A DNA stretch of 64,000 bases from Orobanche coerulescens. Its lineage: Eukaryota; Streptophyta; Magnoliopsida; Lamiales; Orobanchaceae. The notes beneath the pieces are model-generated. The model did no database searches and was not told where the DNA came from. It saw only the letters and a program-made list of their open reading frames with translations. Of this stretch, positions 1-9,852 are shown one piece after another. The number at the start of each line of letters is the position of its first letter. Position 1 is the first letter of the stretch. Location: positions 148,972,096 to 149,036,095 of the forward strand of contig CM065802.1 in NCBI GenBank assembly GCA_033398695.1, written 5' to 3'. Position numbers and translations under genes: made by a program.

Positions 1-586
1 CCAAAGAATGTGAAAGAAGTCCTAGTTTCTTAGACTTGCCGGATATTATCGTTGATTCGTGGAAGGGTTTTCTAAAATTTCCCGCCCACTTACTCGACTC
101 CTGCATAAAACTCAAAAGTTTGAGTGGAACGAATTGTGCCAGAATAGCTTTGATGAATTGAAGAAGAGATTGACGACATCACCGATTTTAGCGTTACCAG
201 ATGGAACCGATGGATTCATGGTATACAGCGATGCTTCAAACCAAGGACTTGGATGCGTATTGATGCAGAATGATAAAGTGATCGCTTATGCGTCACGACA
301 GCTGAAACCTTATGAAGTGAATTACCCAACGCATGATTTCGAGCTAGCGGCAGAGTTTTTCTTTGAAAACTGGAGGCATTACTCAGACGGACTCACCGCG
401 ATGTTTATGGATCACAAGAGTCTCAAATACATCTTCAGTCAGAAAGATTTGAACATGCAGCAAAGAAGATGGTTAGAGCTGATTAAGGACTACGACTTGG
501 AGATTTTATATCATCCAGGCAAAGCGAATGTAGTGGCAGATGCACTTAGTCGCAAGCCTGCTTCTATTCGTATGCCGAGACTCTGA
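1..586 (+). pseudogene. Gypsy-1 pol: RT thumb/connection and RNase H (broken)
   Basis: Bases 1-58 match the RT end (LAGYY-like) through small indels, then a 175-codon frame opens at 59. It encodes the connection segment and a recognisable RNase [11 protein letters not shown] gives the first catalytic Asp, DFELAAE the Glu, FMDHKSLKY the second Asp and VVADALSRK the last Asp. The middle stretch ([14 protein letters not shown]) is altered relative to the gypsy-2 copy ([15 protein letters not shown]), so the fold is probably damaged. RNase H would degrade the RNA of the RNA/DNA hybrid during reverse transcription. The ATG at 59 is internal and not a real start. Confidence 0.85.
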
Positions 587-1650
587 CCTCCCAACTTAGC
601 CTTCAATGAGAGATGATTCGAGAAGGAATTGAAGTATGGTTACAAAGGGTCCAAGGACAACTGTGCATGATGGAGATAACTTCATCATTAACCGAGGAAA
701 TCAAATCTAAGGCATGATGATCCTCTGATGATTCGGTTACGTGATGAAGTGATCAAGGGGAAGGCCCCCGGATTCATAATTCGTGATGATGGAGTTTTGA
801 GATTTCAGAACCGACGTTGAATTCCCGATGTCGATGTTCTGAAACAGATGATTATGAAGGAAGCTCACAGCTCGCCCTATTCTATCCACCCGGCACCGTA
901 AGATGTATAAGGACCTCGCTGCACTTCGTGGGGCAACATGAAGAAAGATGTAACGGACAATGTTTCGAAATGCTTGACTTGTCAGCAGGTTAAGATCGAG
1001 CATTAACGACCTGCCATAATGTTGAAGCCGCTCCTGATTCCTGAATGGAAGTGGAAGGACATATCGATGGACTTTATCACTAGTATGCCGAGAACCAAGA
1101 CAGGAATGAACATGATTTGGGTGATAGTTGATCGTTTAACCAAATCAGCTCATTTTCTAGGCATTAAGGACATGTGGGGACCAGAGAGGTTGGCACGGGT
1201 ATTTATTTCAGAGATAGTTCGACTGCATGGTACGCCGAAGACCATTATTTCTGATCGAGACGGCCATTTTGTGTCTCACTTTTGGAAAGTAGTTCATAAG
1301 GCCTTGGGGACCTAATTGAACTTCAGCACAGCTTATCACCCGCAGACTGACGGACAATCCGATAGGACTATTCAAATGATGGAAGATATGCTGAGGGCTT
1401 GTGCCTTAGATTGGTCAACTGATTGGGAAGTTCATCTACCATTGATTGAATTTACCTACAACAATAGTTGGCATGCTTCCATTAAGATGGCACCGTTTGA
1501 GGCATTATACGGGAGGAGATGCAGATCGCCCCTATGTTGGGACAATTCATCAGACTTGATCGGACAGTAACTGAGTTGATTGCAGACACGAGAGAAGATA
1601 GCCTTGATTCGTGAAAGGTCCGCTGACCGCCTGCAGTCGGCGTAAATCTT
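587..1650 (+). pseudogene. Gypsy-1 pol: integrase zinc finger and core (broken)
   Basis: The region aligns by eye with the integrase of gypsy-2 but is split by frameshifts and stops. The HHCC zinc-binding part (about 880-1015) is fragmentary, with [11 protein letters not shown] still readable near 972-1003. The catalytic core is split between 1019-1315 ([15 protein letters not shown] with the first Asp; ISDRDGHFVS with the second) and 1316-1570 ([14 protein letters not shown]). The expected catalytic Glu of QSERTIQ is Asp here, so even a repaired frame would lack the usual DDE triad. A TAA separates the two halves in frame. It is an inactive remnant. Confidence 0.85.
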
Positions 1651-2106
1651 ATGAAGACGCACGCCGTCGCCATCGGAGTTCAAGATCGAGACCACGTACT
1701 TTTAAAGGTTTCTCCTACTCGGGGAATCTTTCGTTTTGGAAGCAAGGGAAAGCTGAGTCCGAGATATATCGGACCATTCGATATCCTTGAGAGAGATGGA
1801 GAGTTGGCATACAGATTGGCATTGCCGCCGTCCTTGAGCCATGTTCATAACGTGTTCCACGTATCCCAGTTACGGAGATATATACCGGATCCTAGTCATG
1901 TCATTGATTTCGGTGAAATCAAAGTCGCTCAGGATGGGACATTCGAAGAAATACCGATCAAGATACTCGAGAGTCGAGTTAAGCAGTTGAGGAACAAACC
2001 AATCATTTTGGTCAAAGTCTAGTGGTCACGCCACGGGGTGGAAGAGGCCACTTGGGAAACGGAAGATAGCATGAAGTCCAGATATCCAGAGTTATTATCG
2101 TCTTGA
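1651..2106 (+). pseudogene. Gypsy-1 pol: integrase C-terminus with chromodomain
   Basis: It encodes the GPY/F-type module ([46 protein letters not shown]) followed by a chromodomain ([22 protein letters not shown], an in-frame TAG, then [16 protein letters not shown]). Chromodomains at the integrase C-terminus define plant chromoviruses and are thought to steer integration towards heterochromatin. The stop at about 2020-2022 lies inside the chromodomain. The terminal TGA at 2104-2106 overlaps the 3' hairpin. Confidence 0.85.
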
Positions 2107-2123
2107 GTTTCGGGGCGAAACTC
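2105..2123 (+). other. Gypsy-1 3' hairpin before the polypurine tract
   Basis: GAGTTTCG-GGG-CGAAACTC forms a perfect 8-bp stem with a 3-base loop and overlaps the pol stop codon. The gypsy-2 counterpart at 9816-9834 has A-T instead of G-C as its outermost pair, so pairing is conserved although the bases changed. The polypurine-like tract and the LTR start (2142) follow within 20 bases. Confidence 0.7.
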
Positions 2124-2141
2124 CTTTTTAGTAGGAGAGTA

Positions 2142-2606
2142 TGTAATATCCGGATTTGTTAGTGTGTACTTCGTCTATATTTGAACCCTGTATTATTCGG
2201 AATTGTGATCTCGATAATCGAGTATGATATTTCTCACATTTGTATCCTTGTACATAAGTATAACAACATGCAAAATTCCCATGCAAACTCGTGATAGCGC
2301 ACGCTAAGAATGTAACTTAACGTGCGTTATCGGGCTACAACTAGCGCACGCTACTTAATGGAGAATTTCGTGCACTAGGCAATCAATTATTGAGTCAAGC
2401 TAGCACATGCGCCACAGGACGTAGGACCGGATAAGATTCCCGCGACGAACTCGAGAGATTTGGAGTCAACGCTATTAGCGTGCGCTAAGATTGTATGGTA
2501 GCATGCGCTAATTAGCTAAAGTGCAGAAATATTATAAATGGGACAGCAACCCATTTTTGGCTTACATTTCCTTCATTTATTCTTCGTTCTTGAGAGACCA
2601 GAGAAC
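2142..2606 (+). repeat. Gypsy-1 3' LTR, first part (U3)
   Basis: It starts TGTAATATCC directly after a purine tract. It holds an irregular array of 12-base palindromes: TAGCGCACGCTA at 2295 and 2342, TAACGTGCGTTA at 2318, TAGCGTGCGCTA at 2476 and TAGCATGCGCTA at 2499. A TATA box (ATTATAAATG, near 2531-2540) follows about 20 bases later, so this is the U3 promoter. It is cut at AGAAC (2602-2606) by the gypsy-2 insertion. Confidence 0.8.
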
Positions 2607-2756
2607 TGTAATACCCGAGATTTCTGATGTGTAATTGAACCTTGTGATATTGTAATTGTTGTATTTTGATCTGAGTATTATTCTCCGTATTTCATGATCC
2701 GGCGTTGTTGAGCGCATGATTGCATGATTGTGTCCAATATTGTGATTTTTCACTTG

Positions 2757-3085
2757 TAGCGCACGCTATCGACTAGGCGTAGCGTACGCTAATATGGGTT
2801 TAGTAGCGCACGCTATATATGAACCTTAGCGCACGCTATACGTAGTCAGCATGATTGAGACGTGTTGGTAGGTGAGATCAGGCCGGGGATCTTGGTCGGA
2901 TTATGTCGGGATGAACCTGGACGGCTTTCGGGAAAAAGCCAAGTCAACGCGGTAGCGCACGCTACTCATATGAGGATAGCGCACGCTAAATGCTGAGTAC
3001 AGTGAAGTCAGTAAGTTTCGTATAGCCGTTAGCGCACGCTATGAATATGGACTAGCGCGCGCTAATAACCATTTTCTATATATAG
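2757..3085 (+). promoter_or_regulatory. Palindrome array and TATA box of the gypsy-2 5' LTR
   Basis: Eight 12-mers of the form TAGCG(C/T)(A/G)CGCTA occur at 2757, 2780, 2804, 2827, 2953, 2977, 3030 and 3053. TAGCGTACGCTA (2780) and TAGCGCGCGCTA (3053) are perfect palindromes; the others (TAGCGCACGCTA) differ only at the central dinucleotide. The last copy ends 12 bases before the TATA box CTATATATAG at 3076-3085. The position suggests factor-binding sites in the U3 enhancer. That function is inferred. Confidence 0.7.
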
Positions 3086-3777
3086 GACATTATCCTTTTT
3101 CATATTTTGCATCTTTCACTTCCCACATCCAAATTCTCGACTTAGAGAGTCACTCTCTTCATCCTAAACCCTTCATATCATCGTCCTAGCCCGAGTTGAA
3201 GATTGTAGATCATTGGAGATTGGTGTTCAAGCTCTCGGTGTTGGATTTCTTCAAAGTTCCTTCGTGTTCTTCGCTACTTTGAGGTAGGTGATTCTTCACC
3301 AATATTAGTAGTATTCTAAAGGATGTTTTGATCATGATTTGGGATTTTCTAATCGCTTAAAATTGCATACATAGTCGAACATCATGTTGTTAGAAGGATA
3401 TTTTCGATGCTTCGTACTTCTTCATCGTATAAACCGTTAAACCTTTTTAGTGTTTCGACTCCTAAGCATATTCATGTATCTTCTAACCGATATTGGCGCT
3501 TCATGGAGATTAGCAAGTTCTTAGGTCTTTACATAATGGAATCATACGCTAGGATTTGGAATGGATTGAACTTGAGATATTTTCTTGAAGATCAAGATGA
3601 ATTAAGATGTTGTGATGGTTATACGTATCCTTGTACCTTGAAGTCGCTTAATCCGTAAAGATCTTTCACAAACCGTATGAACATAGTATGCACGGAGATG
3701 ACATGTTTTATCACTGAAAATTTCATGAGTTTCATCACCATTAGACTGGCTCGCCCAATAGTAAATCACATGCATGT

Positions 3778-3990
3778 AGCGCACGCTAAGATGTATATAT
3801 TAACGCGGCGCTTATCGGGAATGAGTAACGACGCTACGCTTGGTACGTAACGACGTTATGTCATCAAAGTAGTCACGGCCGATCGAGAGGACTACCGGTA
3901 CATAAGCTAGCGTACGCTAGACTTCGCTGCTTACGACGCTAACGGGCAGCTTAGCGCACGTTACGTAGAGTACGTAGCGACGCTAAGTAG
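3778..3990 (+). repeat. Second palindromic-word cluster downstream of the LTR TATA box
   Basis: About 0.7 kb after the TATA box a second cluster of related words appears: TAGCGCACGCTA at 3778, TAGCGTACGCTA near 3909, TTAGCGCACGTTA near 3952, and several GACG-containing forms where the 3' LTR copy (11016-11230) has the full GTACG word. It would lie in the transcribed part of the LTR. Role unknown. Confidence 0.55.
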
Positions 3991-4350
3991 TTCAGTGCAT
4001 TGTATTTTTAGAGCTTTCGCCGTAGACCGGTTGTTAGACATTCGCATTTACATAAGATCAATTCTATATTATTTCTTTTGTTAAGGTTTGAGCTTGCTAC
4101 GTTGATCGAAGGAGACGGCCTTCGAGTGTGTTGAAATCGTTGGAGTGATTTGTTCTTGCCATCTTTGAGGCAAGTATCGTATTTTAAGTTTATTGATATT
4201 GTATTGTTGATCGTGTGTACGATTTATTCGTGTTGTTGAACATGAGATTATATTCTATGAGTTGGCATGATATTTACGTCGATGAACGTGTTGATTTGCA
4301 TATGTGTATGCATAATGGTATTGTTTGTGTTGTAAATGATCCGAGGGGAT

Positions 4351-4525
4351 CATGGGGATCTATGCTGAGGGCGCTGGATCGAATGTCCACCATGCGTTGG
4401 TCCGACGGGATCATCATGGGGATCTATGATGAGGGCGCTGGATCGTTGGACGGGTTTTCCACCATGCGTTGGTCCGACGGTATCATCATGGGGATCTATA
4501 CCAAGGGCGCTGGATCGTTGGATTA
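4351..4525 (+). repeat. Tandem repeat inside the gypsy-2 5' LTR
   Basis: About three copies of a 64-72 base unit carry CATGGGGATCTATG, GCGCTGGATCG and GCGTTGGTCCGACGG. The same array is present in the 3' LTR (about 11600-11765) and in shorter form in the gypsy-1 LTR (about 13490-13620). A related GGTCCGACGG word occurs in the gypsy-5 LTR on the other strand. It gives rise to spurious open frames on both strands. Confidence 0.75.
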
Positions 4526-4995
4526 CCTCAGATTGTGTTGATGGAATCATGAGGATTCACATCATTGGTTTCCATGACGGAAGTCTATTTTGTATGTTTT
4601 ATAATGCATTGATGAAACTTGTATTGTGATACTTGTACTAGCATCGTTTTGCTAATTCCTTCTGGGGTGGACATTGTTTTGATGTTCGTAGCCGAGGAGC
4701 GGGAGGCAACCACGACTGACATGACGATGAGATGGCTCAAGATGTGGGTGATGTTTATTGTTATGGTGATTTGTCTTCTCGGTTCACTTTAGTACTGAGT
4801 ACGTGTGTTTTAATAATGTCATTTTCGATATGGTTGTATAAATTAACTCCCCTGGATCTTGAACCGGTTCTCAGATTTTGAATTTCAAAGGGTACCGTTG
4901 AATTATGTTTACATTTCTTTTAATTAGCCTTGTAAATCCTTACTTAAAGGGTTTACGACTGTAATTATTCCGAATATCTCTGGTGTTACATAATA

Positions 4996-5010
4996 TGGTA
5001 TCGAGCTAAG
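4996..5010 (+). other. Gypsy-2 primer binding site (tRNA-iMet type)
   Basis: TGGTATCGAGCTAAG starts 5 bases after the 5' LTR end. It matches the usual plant initiator-Met primer site TGGTATCAGAGC apart from one missing base. Minus-strand DNA synthesis would start here. Confidence 0.75.
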
Positions 5011-5221
5011 ATTCATGGATATCTTGGCAATGGGTTTTAGTTGGGTCTGCTTACGTTATTTACGGTCGCTTGTAACATCACCGCCGAGCCAACATCGCCG
5101 TGTGGACCGTGGTTGTAAGTCTCCTAATCTCGCCACTACCATTTTATTTAATTCCTTTTTGTGAATATTGACGGACTTTCTTTTAGAAAAGTTGCCCGGA
5201 TATTGAGTATTTGTGTTTACG

Positions 5222-6990
5222 ATGTTGAGGGGAGGTCGTGACGCGACGCGGTCGTGGATGCGGAAATGCGAGATAGAAGATTTGGTGTCTACCCCGTAAA
5301 TAACCGCTAGTCGAATGCATTCCCATTCCGGAGGACAACAGGATCAAGAAATAATGATGCAGATCCTAACGTGCCGGAGTGCTTCAACAGTGGTTGCTCG
5401 TATAAACCAGCTTTGCTCAGGTTTTTGATCGCATGCAGACGGCGATGGGACAAAGAACATAACGAGGAAAATCGGGGGACAAATGACTTACCGAGGTGGT
5501 CAAATTGCACCCTCCGAAATTTGACGGCTCGCCGAGACGCTTTCGATCATTGGTCAAGGATTTAGAGAAGATCTTTGCAGGATTAACTGTCCCAACGACG
5601 TAAAAGTTCCGATCGCCCAATATCTTCTCGACTAGGGAGGCTTTCGACCGGTGGGAGGCCATTCGACCCGAGAAGCATAATGCCGATCGGACGGAGTTCA
5701 AATTAATGATGGAAGCGCAGATTGTCCTCGCCTGGCTAGAGAGGCACGAGTCCGGAGTTTTTCTCACCACAAAATTTAGAGGCATCTGTGACCGACGTGA
5801 TTAATACTTTTAATCACCAGTTGACTTATGTGTGCCACTTGGTCAGGACCGAGGCGGAGAGGATTTTCCATTTTGACATGCGGATGAAGCCGGAGATTCA
5901 GCAATATATGTCCAGATTTGAATATACCACCCTGCGACAGTATCAGGACAAGGCGCTGGCATATGATATGAAAGAGGCGGTAGTAGAGAAATCAATGGAA
6001 GCAAAGAAGCAGAAAGTGGCTGGCAACTTCACGGAGAATAAGAGTAGTGGGCCCCGCAGGGGCCAGCCCTCATTTCATTCATCCAAGAGGCCTCCACATC
6101 CTTCTCGAGGTGGAAAGAAGTTCCGGGCAGCACCGACCGTTTCAGATGCAGGAAAAAAATGTTATAACTGTGGCAAAGCGGGGCATGTTCGGCGTGACTG
6201 TTTCGCACCTGCTATGACCTATTTCGAGTGTGGACAGGAAGGGCATCGCGCAACATTTTGTGGAAATGCGACTCGATCTTTTGGTACTCGCACTCCTACA
6301 CCGGGTCCGAAGGACACTAGTGTAAACCAGACGCAGCAAAGTAGTTTCCGGCAGCAGAATGTTGGGAAAAGAGAAGCATCTAGCACGGGGTCCATTCCTC
6401 TGCGTATTTACGAGATGAAGAAGTCAGACGATCAGAACATGGCTATTGCATCAGGTACGATTCAGATCCTTTTGCAACCAGTTAGTGTCTTATTCGATTC
6501 AGGAGCTACGCATTCTTTTATATCTTTGAACTGTGTTAATCGTTTGAAGATCTCATGCTTGTATGATTGTGAACCTTATGTTGTGGGATTACGGAGCGGA
6601 GAGAAAATTGTGGGAACCCTAGAAACTAGAGATTTTCCAAAGGTTTATAGTAGGGAGAGATTGGCCATCGAATCATATTGTAGTTGACATCTATGGTGAT
6701 GATTTAATTCTGAGACGATTGGCTCAACCGTTATGGAGCTATTCTCAATTACCGAAAGAGGGTCATTTCTATCATTGTCGATGATGGGTCCGAACACTTA
6801 TTCGAGGATGGAGACCGGAAGCTCGGGAAAATTGATCAAAGCGATGAAAGCAAAGAAATTATCAAGGTGGATGTCATGGAATTTGGTGCTATGCCATGAA
6901 GAAAGAATAAGGAGTAGAACTCTCATGTATTCCAGCTTGTGAATGAATTTTCGTATATATTCCCCGACGAACTACTCCGGGTTACCTCCG
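5222..6990 (+). pseudogene. Gypsy-2 gag and protease (frameshifted)
   Basis: The probable gag start is the ATG at 5222 (RGGRDATRSWMR), about 230 bases after the LTR. The next 550 bases are split across frames by small indels; LPRWSNCTLRNL and related gag words can be read in different frames. A 299-codon frame (5788-6687) carries the gag end (LVRTEAERIFHFDMRMKPEIQQY), a CCHC zinc knuckle CYNCGKAGHVRRDC, a second knuckle-like YFECGQEGHRATFC whose first Cys is Tyr, and the aspartic protease active site VLFDSGATHSFIS. The rest of the protease up to 6990 is again broken. Gag packages the RNA; the protease would mature the polyprotein. Confidence 0.82.
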
Positions 6991-7729
6991 CAGAGAAGTG
7001 GAGTTCACTATCGAATTAGAGCCTGGAGCCGTTCCTATTTCCAGAGCACCATACCGCATGGCGCCAACCGAGATGTATGAACTAAAGAAGCAATCGGAGG
7101 AATTATTGCGTAAGGGTTACATTCAACCTAGCGTTTCTCCTTGGGGAGCACTGCTCTCTTTGTCCGAAAGAAAGATGGATCCCTCCGATTATGTATTGAT
7201 TACAGGAGCTAAACAAGGTGACGATCAAGAACAAGTATCCTATACCTCGGATCGACGACTTGTTTGATCAACCGCATGGGGCAAGGGTATTCTCAAGATC
7301 GACTTGCGATCGTGATATCATCGCTGAGAATTAAGGAATCGATGTGTCAAATCGCTTTCGTATCCCTAGGGGCACTATGAATTCATGGTGATGCCATTCG
7401 GACTTACCAATGCTCCTGCGGTATTTATGCAATTGATGAATCGGGTATTATTAGAATACCTAGACAAGTTTGTGGTCGTTTTCATTGATGACATCTTGAT
7501 CTATTCGAAAGACACAGAGGAGCATGCCGAGCATTTGCATGTGGTTTTGAGCATCTTGAGAAATGAACAGCTTTATGCGAAGCTTTCCAAATGCGAGTTT
7601 TGGCTTAGGGAAGTAACCTTCCTTGGGAATGTGATATCAGCTGACGGAGTTCAGTGGACTCAAGAAAGTCGAAGCAATCTTGGAATGGGAAGCTCCTAAT
7701 AACGTGAAAGAAGTCCAAGCTTCTCAGAC
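6991..7729 (+). pseudogene. Gypsy-2 reverse transcriptase (frameshifted)
   Basis: RT opens with [20 protein letters not shown] (from 6998) and continues into a region broken by single-base losses. ATTACAGGAGCTAAAC (7199-7214) needs a third G to read YRELN, and TTCTCAAGATCG (about 7290) needs a third A to read FSKID. The palm resumes at 7385 with [15 protein letters not shown] and the catalytic [14 protein letters not shown] (F-I-D-D form of YXDD). The thumb is frameshifted again near 7700. Without these indels this would be a canonical chromovirus RT. Confidence 0.85.
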
Positions 7730-9817
7730 TTGGCCGGATATTATCACCGCTTTGTAGAGGGATTTTCCAAAATTGCTCGCCCACTCACTCAATCACGTAA
7801 AACTCAAAAGTTTACCTGGGATGAGAAATGTCAGGTTGGTTTTGATGAACTTAAGAAGAGACTGACGACAGCACCTATATTGGCATTACCAGATGGAACT
7901 GATGGATTCATGGTATACAACGACGCTTCAAATCAGGGTCTGGGATGTGTGTTGATGCAAAAGGATAAGGTGATTGCCTATGCTTCTAGGCAATTAAAAC
8001 CGTACGAAGTTAATTACCCGACTCATGATCTGGAGTTAGCAGCTGTGGTCTTTGCCTTGAAAATTTGGCGACATTATTTATACGGCACTCATTGTCAGAT
8101 CTTTACAGACCATAAGAGCCTCAAGTACATTTTCAGTCAGAAAGAATTAAACATGAGGCAGAGAAGGTGGCTGGAATTGATCAAGGATTATGACTTGGAA
8201 ATTCTCTATCATTCGGGTAAAGCAAACGTAGTAGCCGATGCATTGAGCCGTAAACCGATTTCTCTTCGAGTGTTGGAAGCACTTACGTCCCAAACCAGCA
8301 TTCAACGAGAACTGGTCCGCGAAGGGATTGAAGTATGGTCACCAGAAATCCAAGGGCAACTATATGTGATGGAACTGACTTCGTCCCTAGTCGAGGAAAT
8401 CAAATCTAAGCAGTTGAATGATTCTCTGATCCTTCGGTTATGTGACGAAGTAAAGAAAGGAAAAGCCCCAGGATTCATGATACAAGATGATGTAGTTCTG
8501 AGATTTCAAAGGCGACTGTGCGTTCCCAATAATGATGATTTGAGACGGACAATTTTGAAGGAAGCTCATAGCACTCCCTATTCTATTCACCCAGGCAACA
8601 GTAAGATGTATACGGATCTAAAACAAAACTTCTGGTGGGGAAATATGAAGAAGGACGTAGCAGAGTACGTTTCGAAGTGTTTGACTTGTCAGCAGGTTAA
8701 GATTGAACATCAGCGACCTGCCGGAATGTTAAAACCGCTTCCGATTCTCGAATGGAAGTGGGAGGATATCTCGATGGATTTCATCACCAGTATGCCAAGG
8801 ACCAAGACGGGAATGAACATGATTTGGGTTGTAGTTGATCGACTAACCAAGTCGTCTCATTTCCTAGGAATTAAAGATACTTGGGGACCCGAGAGATTGG
8901 CGCGAGTATTTATTGCAGAGATACTCAGATTACATGGGACACCGAAGACCATTATTTCAGATCGGGATGGTCGCTTTGTGTCGAACTTTTGGAAGGAAGT
9001 TCACAGGGCTTTGGGGACCGAGTTGAACTTTAGGATGGCTTATCATCCTCAGACGGACGGTCAGTCCGAAAGGACTATACAAAGAGTAGAAGACATGCTA
9101 AGAGCTTGTGCTTTGGATTGGTCAACTGATTGGGAAGTTCACTTGCCATTGATTGAATTCACCTACAACAATAGTTGGCATGCTTCTATTAAGATGGCAC
9201 CGTTTGAAGCTTTGTACGGGAGAAGATGTCGATCACCCCTGTGCTGGGATGATTCTTCGGACTTGATCGGGGCGGAACCGGAATTGATAGTTCAGACTCA
9301 AGAGAAGATAACTTTGATTCGGGAAAGACTGTTGACTGCCCAGAGTCGACAGAAGTCTTATGCTGATGTGCGTCGTCGCCCGCTAGAGTTAGAGATTGGG
9401 GACCACATACTATTGAAGGTGTCTCCTACACGAGGAATATTCCATTTTGGGAGGAAAGGTAAGCTAAGTCCGAGATATATCGGGCCATTTGAGATCCTCG
9501 AGAGAGTTGGGGATTTAGCATACAGGTTGGCCTTACCGCCATCGCTGAGTCACGTTCACAATGTGTTTCACATATCCCAATTGCGGAAGTATGTATCGGA
9601 TCCCAGTCATATCATTGAGTTCGATGAGATCGAGATAGCTAATGACGGCACCTTCGAAGAGAGACCAATCAAGATACTTGAGAGTCGGATCAAACAATTG
9701 AGGAATAAACCAATACACTTGGTTAAAGTGCAATGGTCACGGCATGGAGCTGAAGAGGCCACTTGGGAAACGGAGGACAGTATGAAGGCTAGATATCCGG
9801 AGTTGTTTTCATCTTAA
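7730..9817 (+). CDS. Gypsy-2 pol fragment: RNase H, integrase and chromodomain (intact frame)
   Basis: A 695-codon frame has no internal stop. It starts at an in-frame TTG (LAGYYHRF), so it is a continuation after a frameshift and not a real start. RNase [11 protein letters not shown] (Asp about 65), [26 protein letters not shown]. Integrase: zinc finger from HPGNSKMY (about 287) to [12 protein letters not shown]; catalytic core Asp350 (MDFITSMP), Asp411 (ISDRDGRF) and Glu447 (GQSERTIQ), with the standard 35-residue spacing between the second Asp and the Glu. Then the GPY/F module ([13 protein letters not shown]) and a chromodomain ([14 protein letters not shown] to [17 protein letters not shown]). 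This part could encode a functional integrase if supplied in frame. The product acts in nuclear integration. Confidence 0.93.
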   Translation: MAGYYHRFVEGFSKIARPLTQSRKTQKFTWDEKCQVGFDELKKRLTTAPILALPDGTDGFMVYNDASNQGLGCVLMQKDKVIAYASRQLKPYEVNYPTHDLELAAVVFALKIWRHYLYGTHCQIFTDHKSLKYIFSQKELNMRQRRWLELIKDYDLEILYHSGKANVVADALSRKPISLRVLEALTSQTSIQRELVREGIEVWSPEIQGQLYVMELTSSLVEEIKSKQLNDSLILRLCDEVKKGKAPGFMIQDDVVLRFQRRLCVPNNDDLRRTILKEAHSTPYSIHPGNSKMYTDLKQNFWWGNMKKDVAEYVSKCLTCQQVKIEHQRPAGMLKPLPILEWKWEDISMDFITSMPRTKTGMNMIWVVVDRLTKSSHFLGIKDTWGPERLARVFIAEILRLHGTPKTIISDRDGRFVSNFWKEVHRALGTELNFRMAYHPQTDGQSERTIQRVEDMLRACALDWSTDWEVHLPLIEFTYNNSWHASIKMAPFEALYGRRCRSPLCWDDSSDLIGAEPELIVQTQEKITLIRERLLTAQSRQKSYADVRRRPLELEIGDHILLKVSPTRGIFHFGRKGKLSPRYIGPFEILERVGDLAYRLALPPSLSHVHNVFHISQLRKYVSDPSHIIEFDEIEIANDGTFEERPIKILESRIKQLRNKPIHLVKVQWSRHGAEEATWETEDSMKARYPELFSS

Positions 9818-9834
9818 GTTTCGGGACGAAACTT
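9816..9834 (+). other. Gypsy-2 3' hairpin
   Basis: AAGTTTCG-GGA-CGAAACTT is a perfect 8-bp stem overlapping the pol stop codon TAA (9815-9817). Compared with gypsy-1 (GAGTTTCG/CGAAACTC) the outermost pair changed from G-C to A-T, keeping the stem. It sits just before the polypurine tract. Confidence 0.7.
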
Positions 9835-9852
9835 CTTTTTAGGGAGAGAGGA
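9835..9852 (+). other. Gypsy-2 polypurine tract
   Basis: The T-rich/purine block CTTTTTAGGGAGAGAGGA ends directly at the 3' LTR start (TGTAATACC at 9853), the expected place for the plus-strand primer. Confidence 0.75.

Larger units (their letters stand above)
2607..4990 (+). repeat. Gypsy-2 5' LTR
   Basis: It is a 2384-base LTR running from TGTAATACCC to GTGTTACA. U3 carries eight 12-base palindromes (2757-3064) directly before a CTATATATAG TATA box (3076-3085). A second cluster of degenerate palindromic words follows at 3778-3990. A 64-72 base tandem repeat is present at 4351-4525 (about three copies, each with GGTCCGACGG and GCGCTGGATC). A CCCC/GGGG hairpin counterpart lies near 4650. No gene is seen: open stretches at 3407-3658 and 4215-4629 have no protein-like composition and recur in the 3' LTR only as repeats. 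Confidence 0.92.

Noticed and set aside
2757..3064. Regularly repeated palindromic words resembling a CRISPR array or bacterial operators
   Set aside because: Spacing is irregular (23-126 bases), spacers are not uniform, and the context is a plant LTR with a TATA box.
4215..4629. Open frames of 67-108 codons in the gypsy-2 LTR
   Set aside because: They cover the 64-72 bp LTR repeat and appear as fragments on both strands of the LTRs; they are not proteins.
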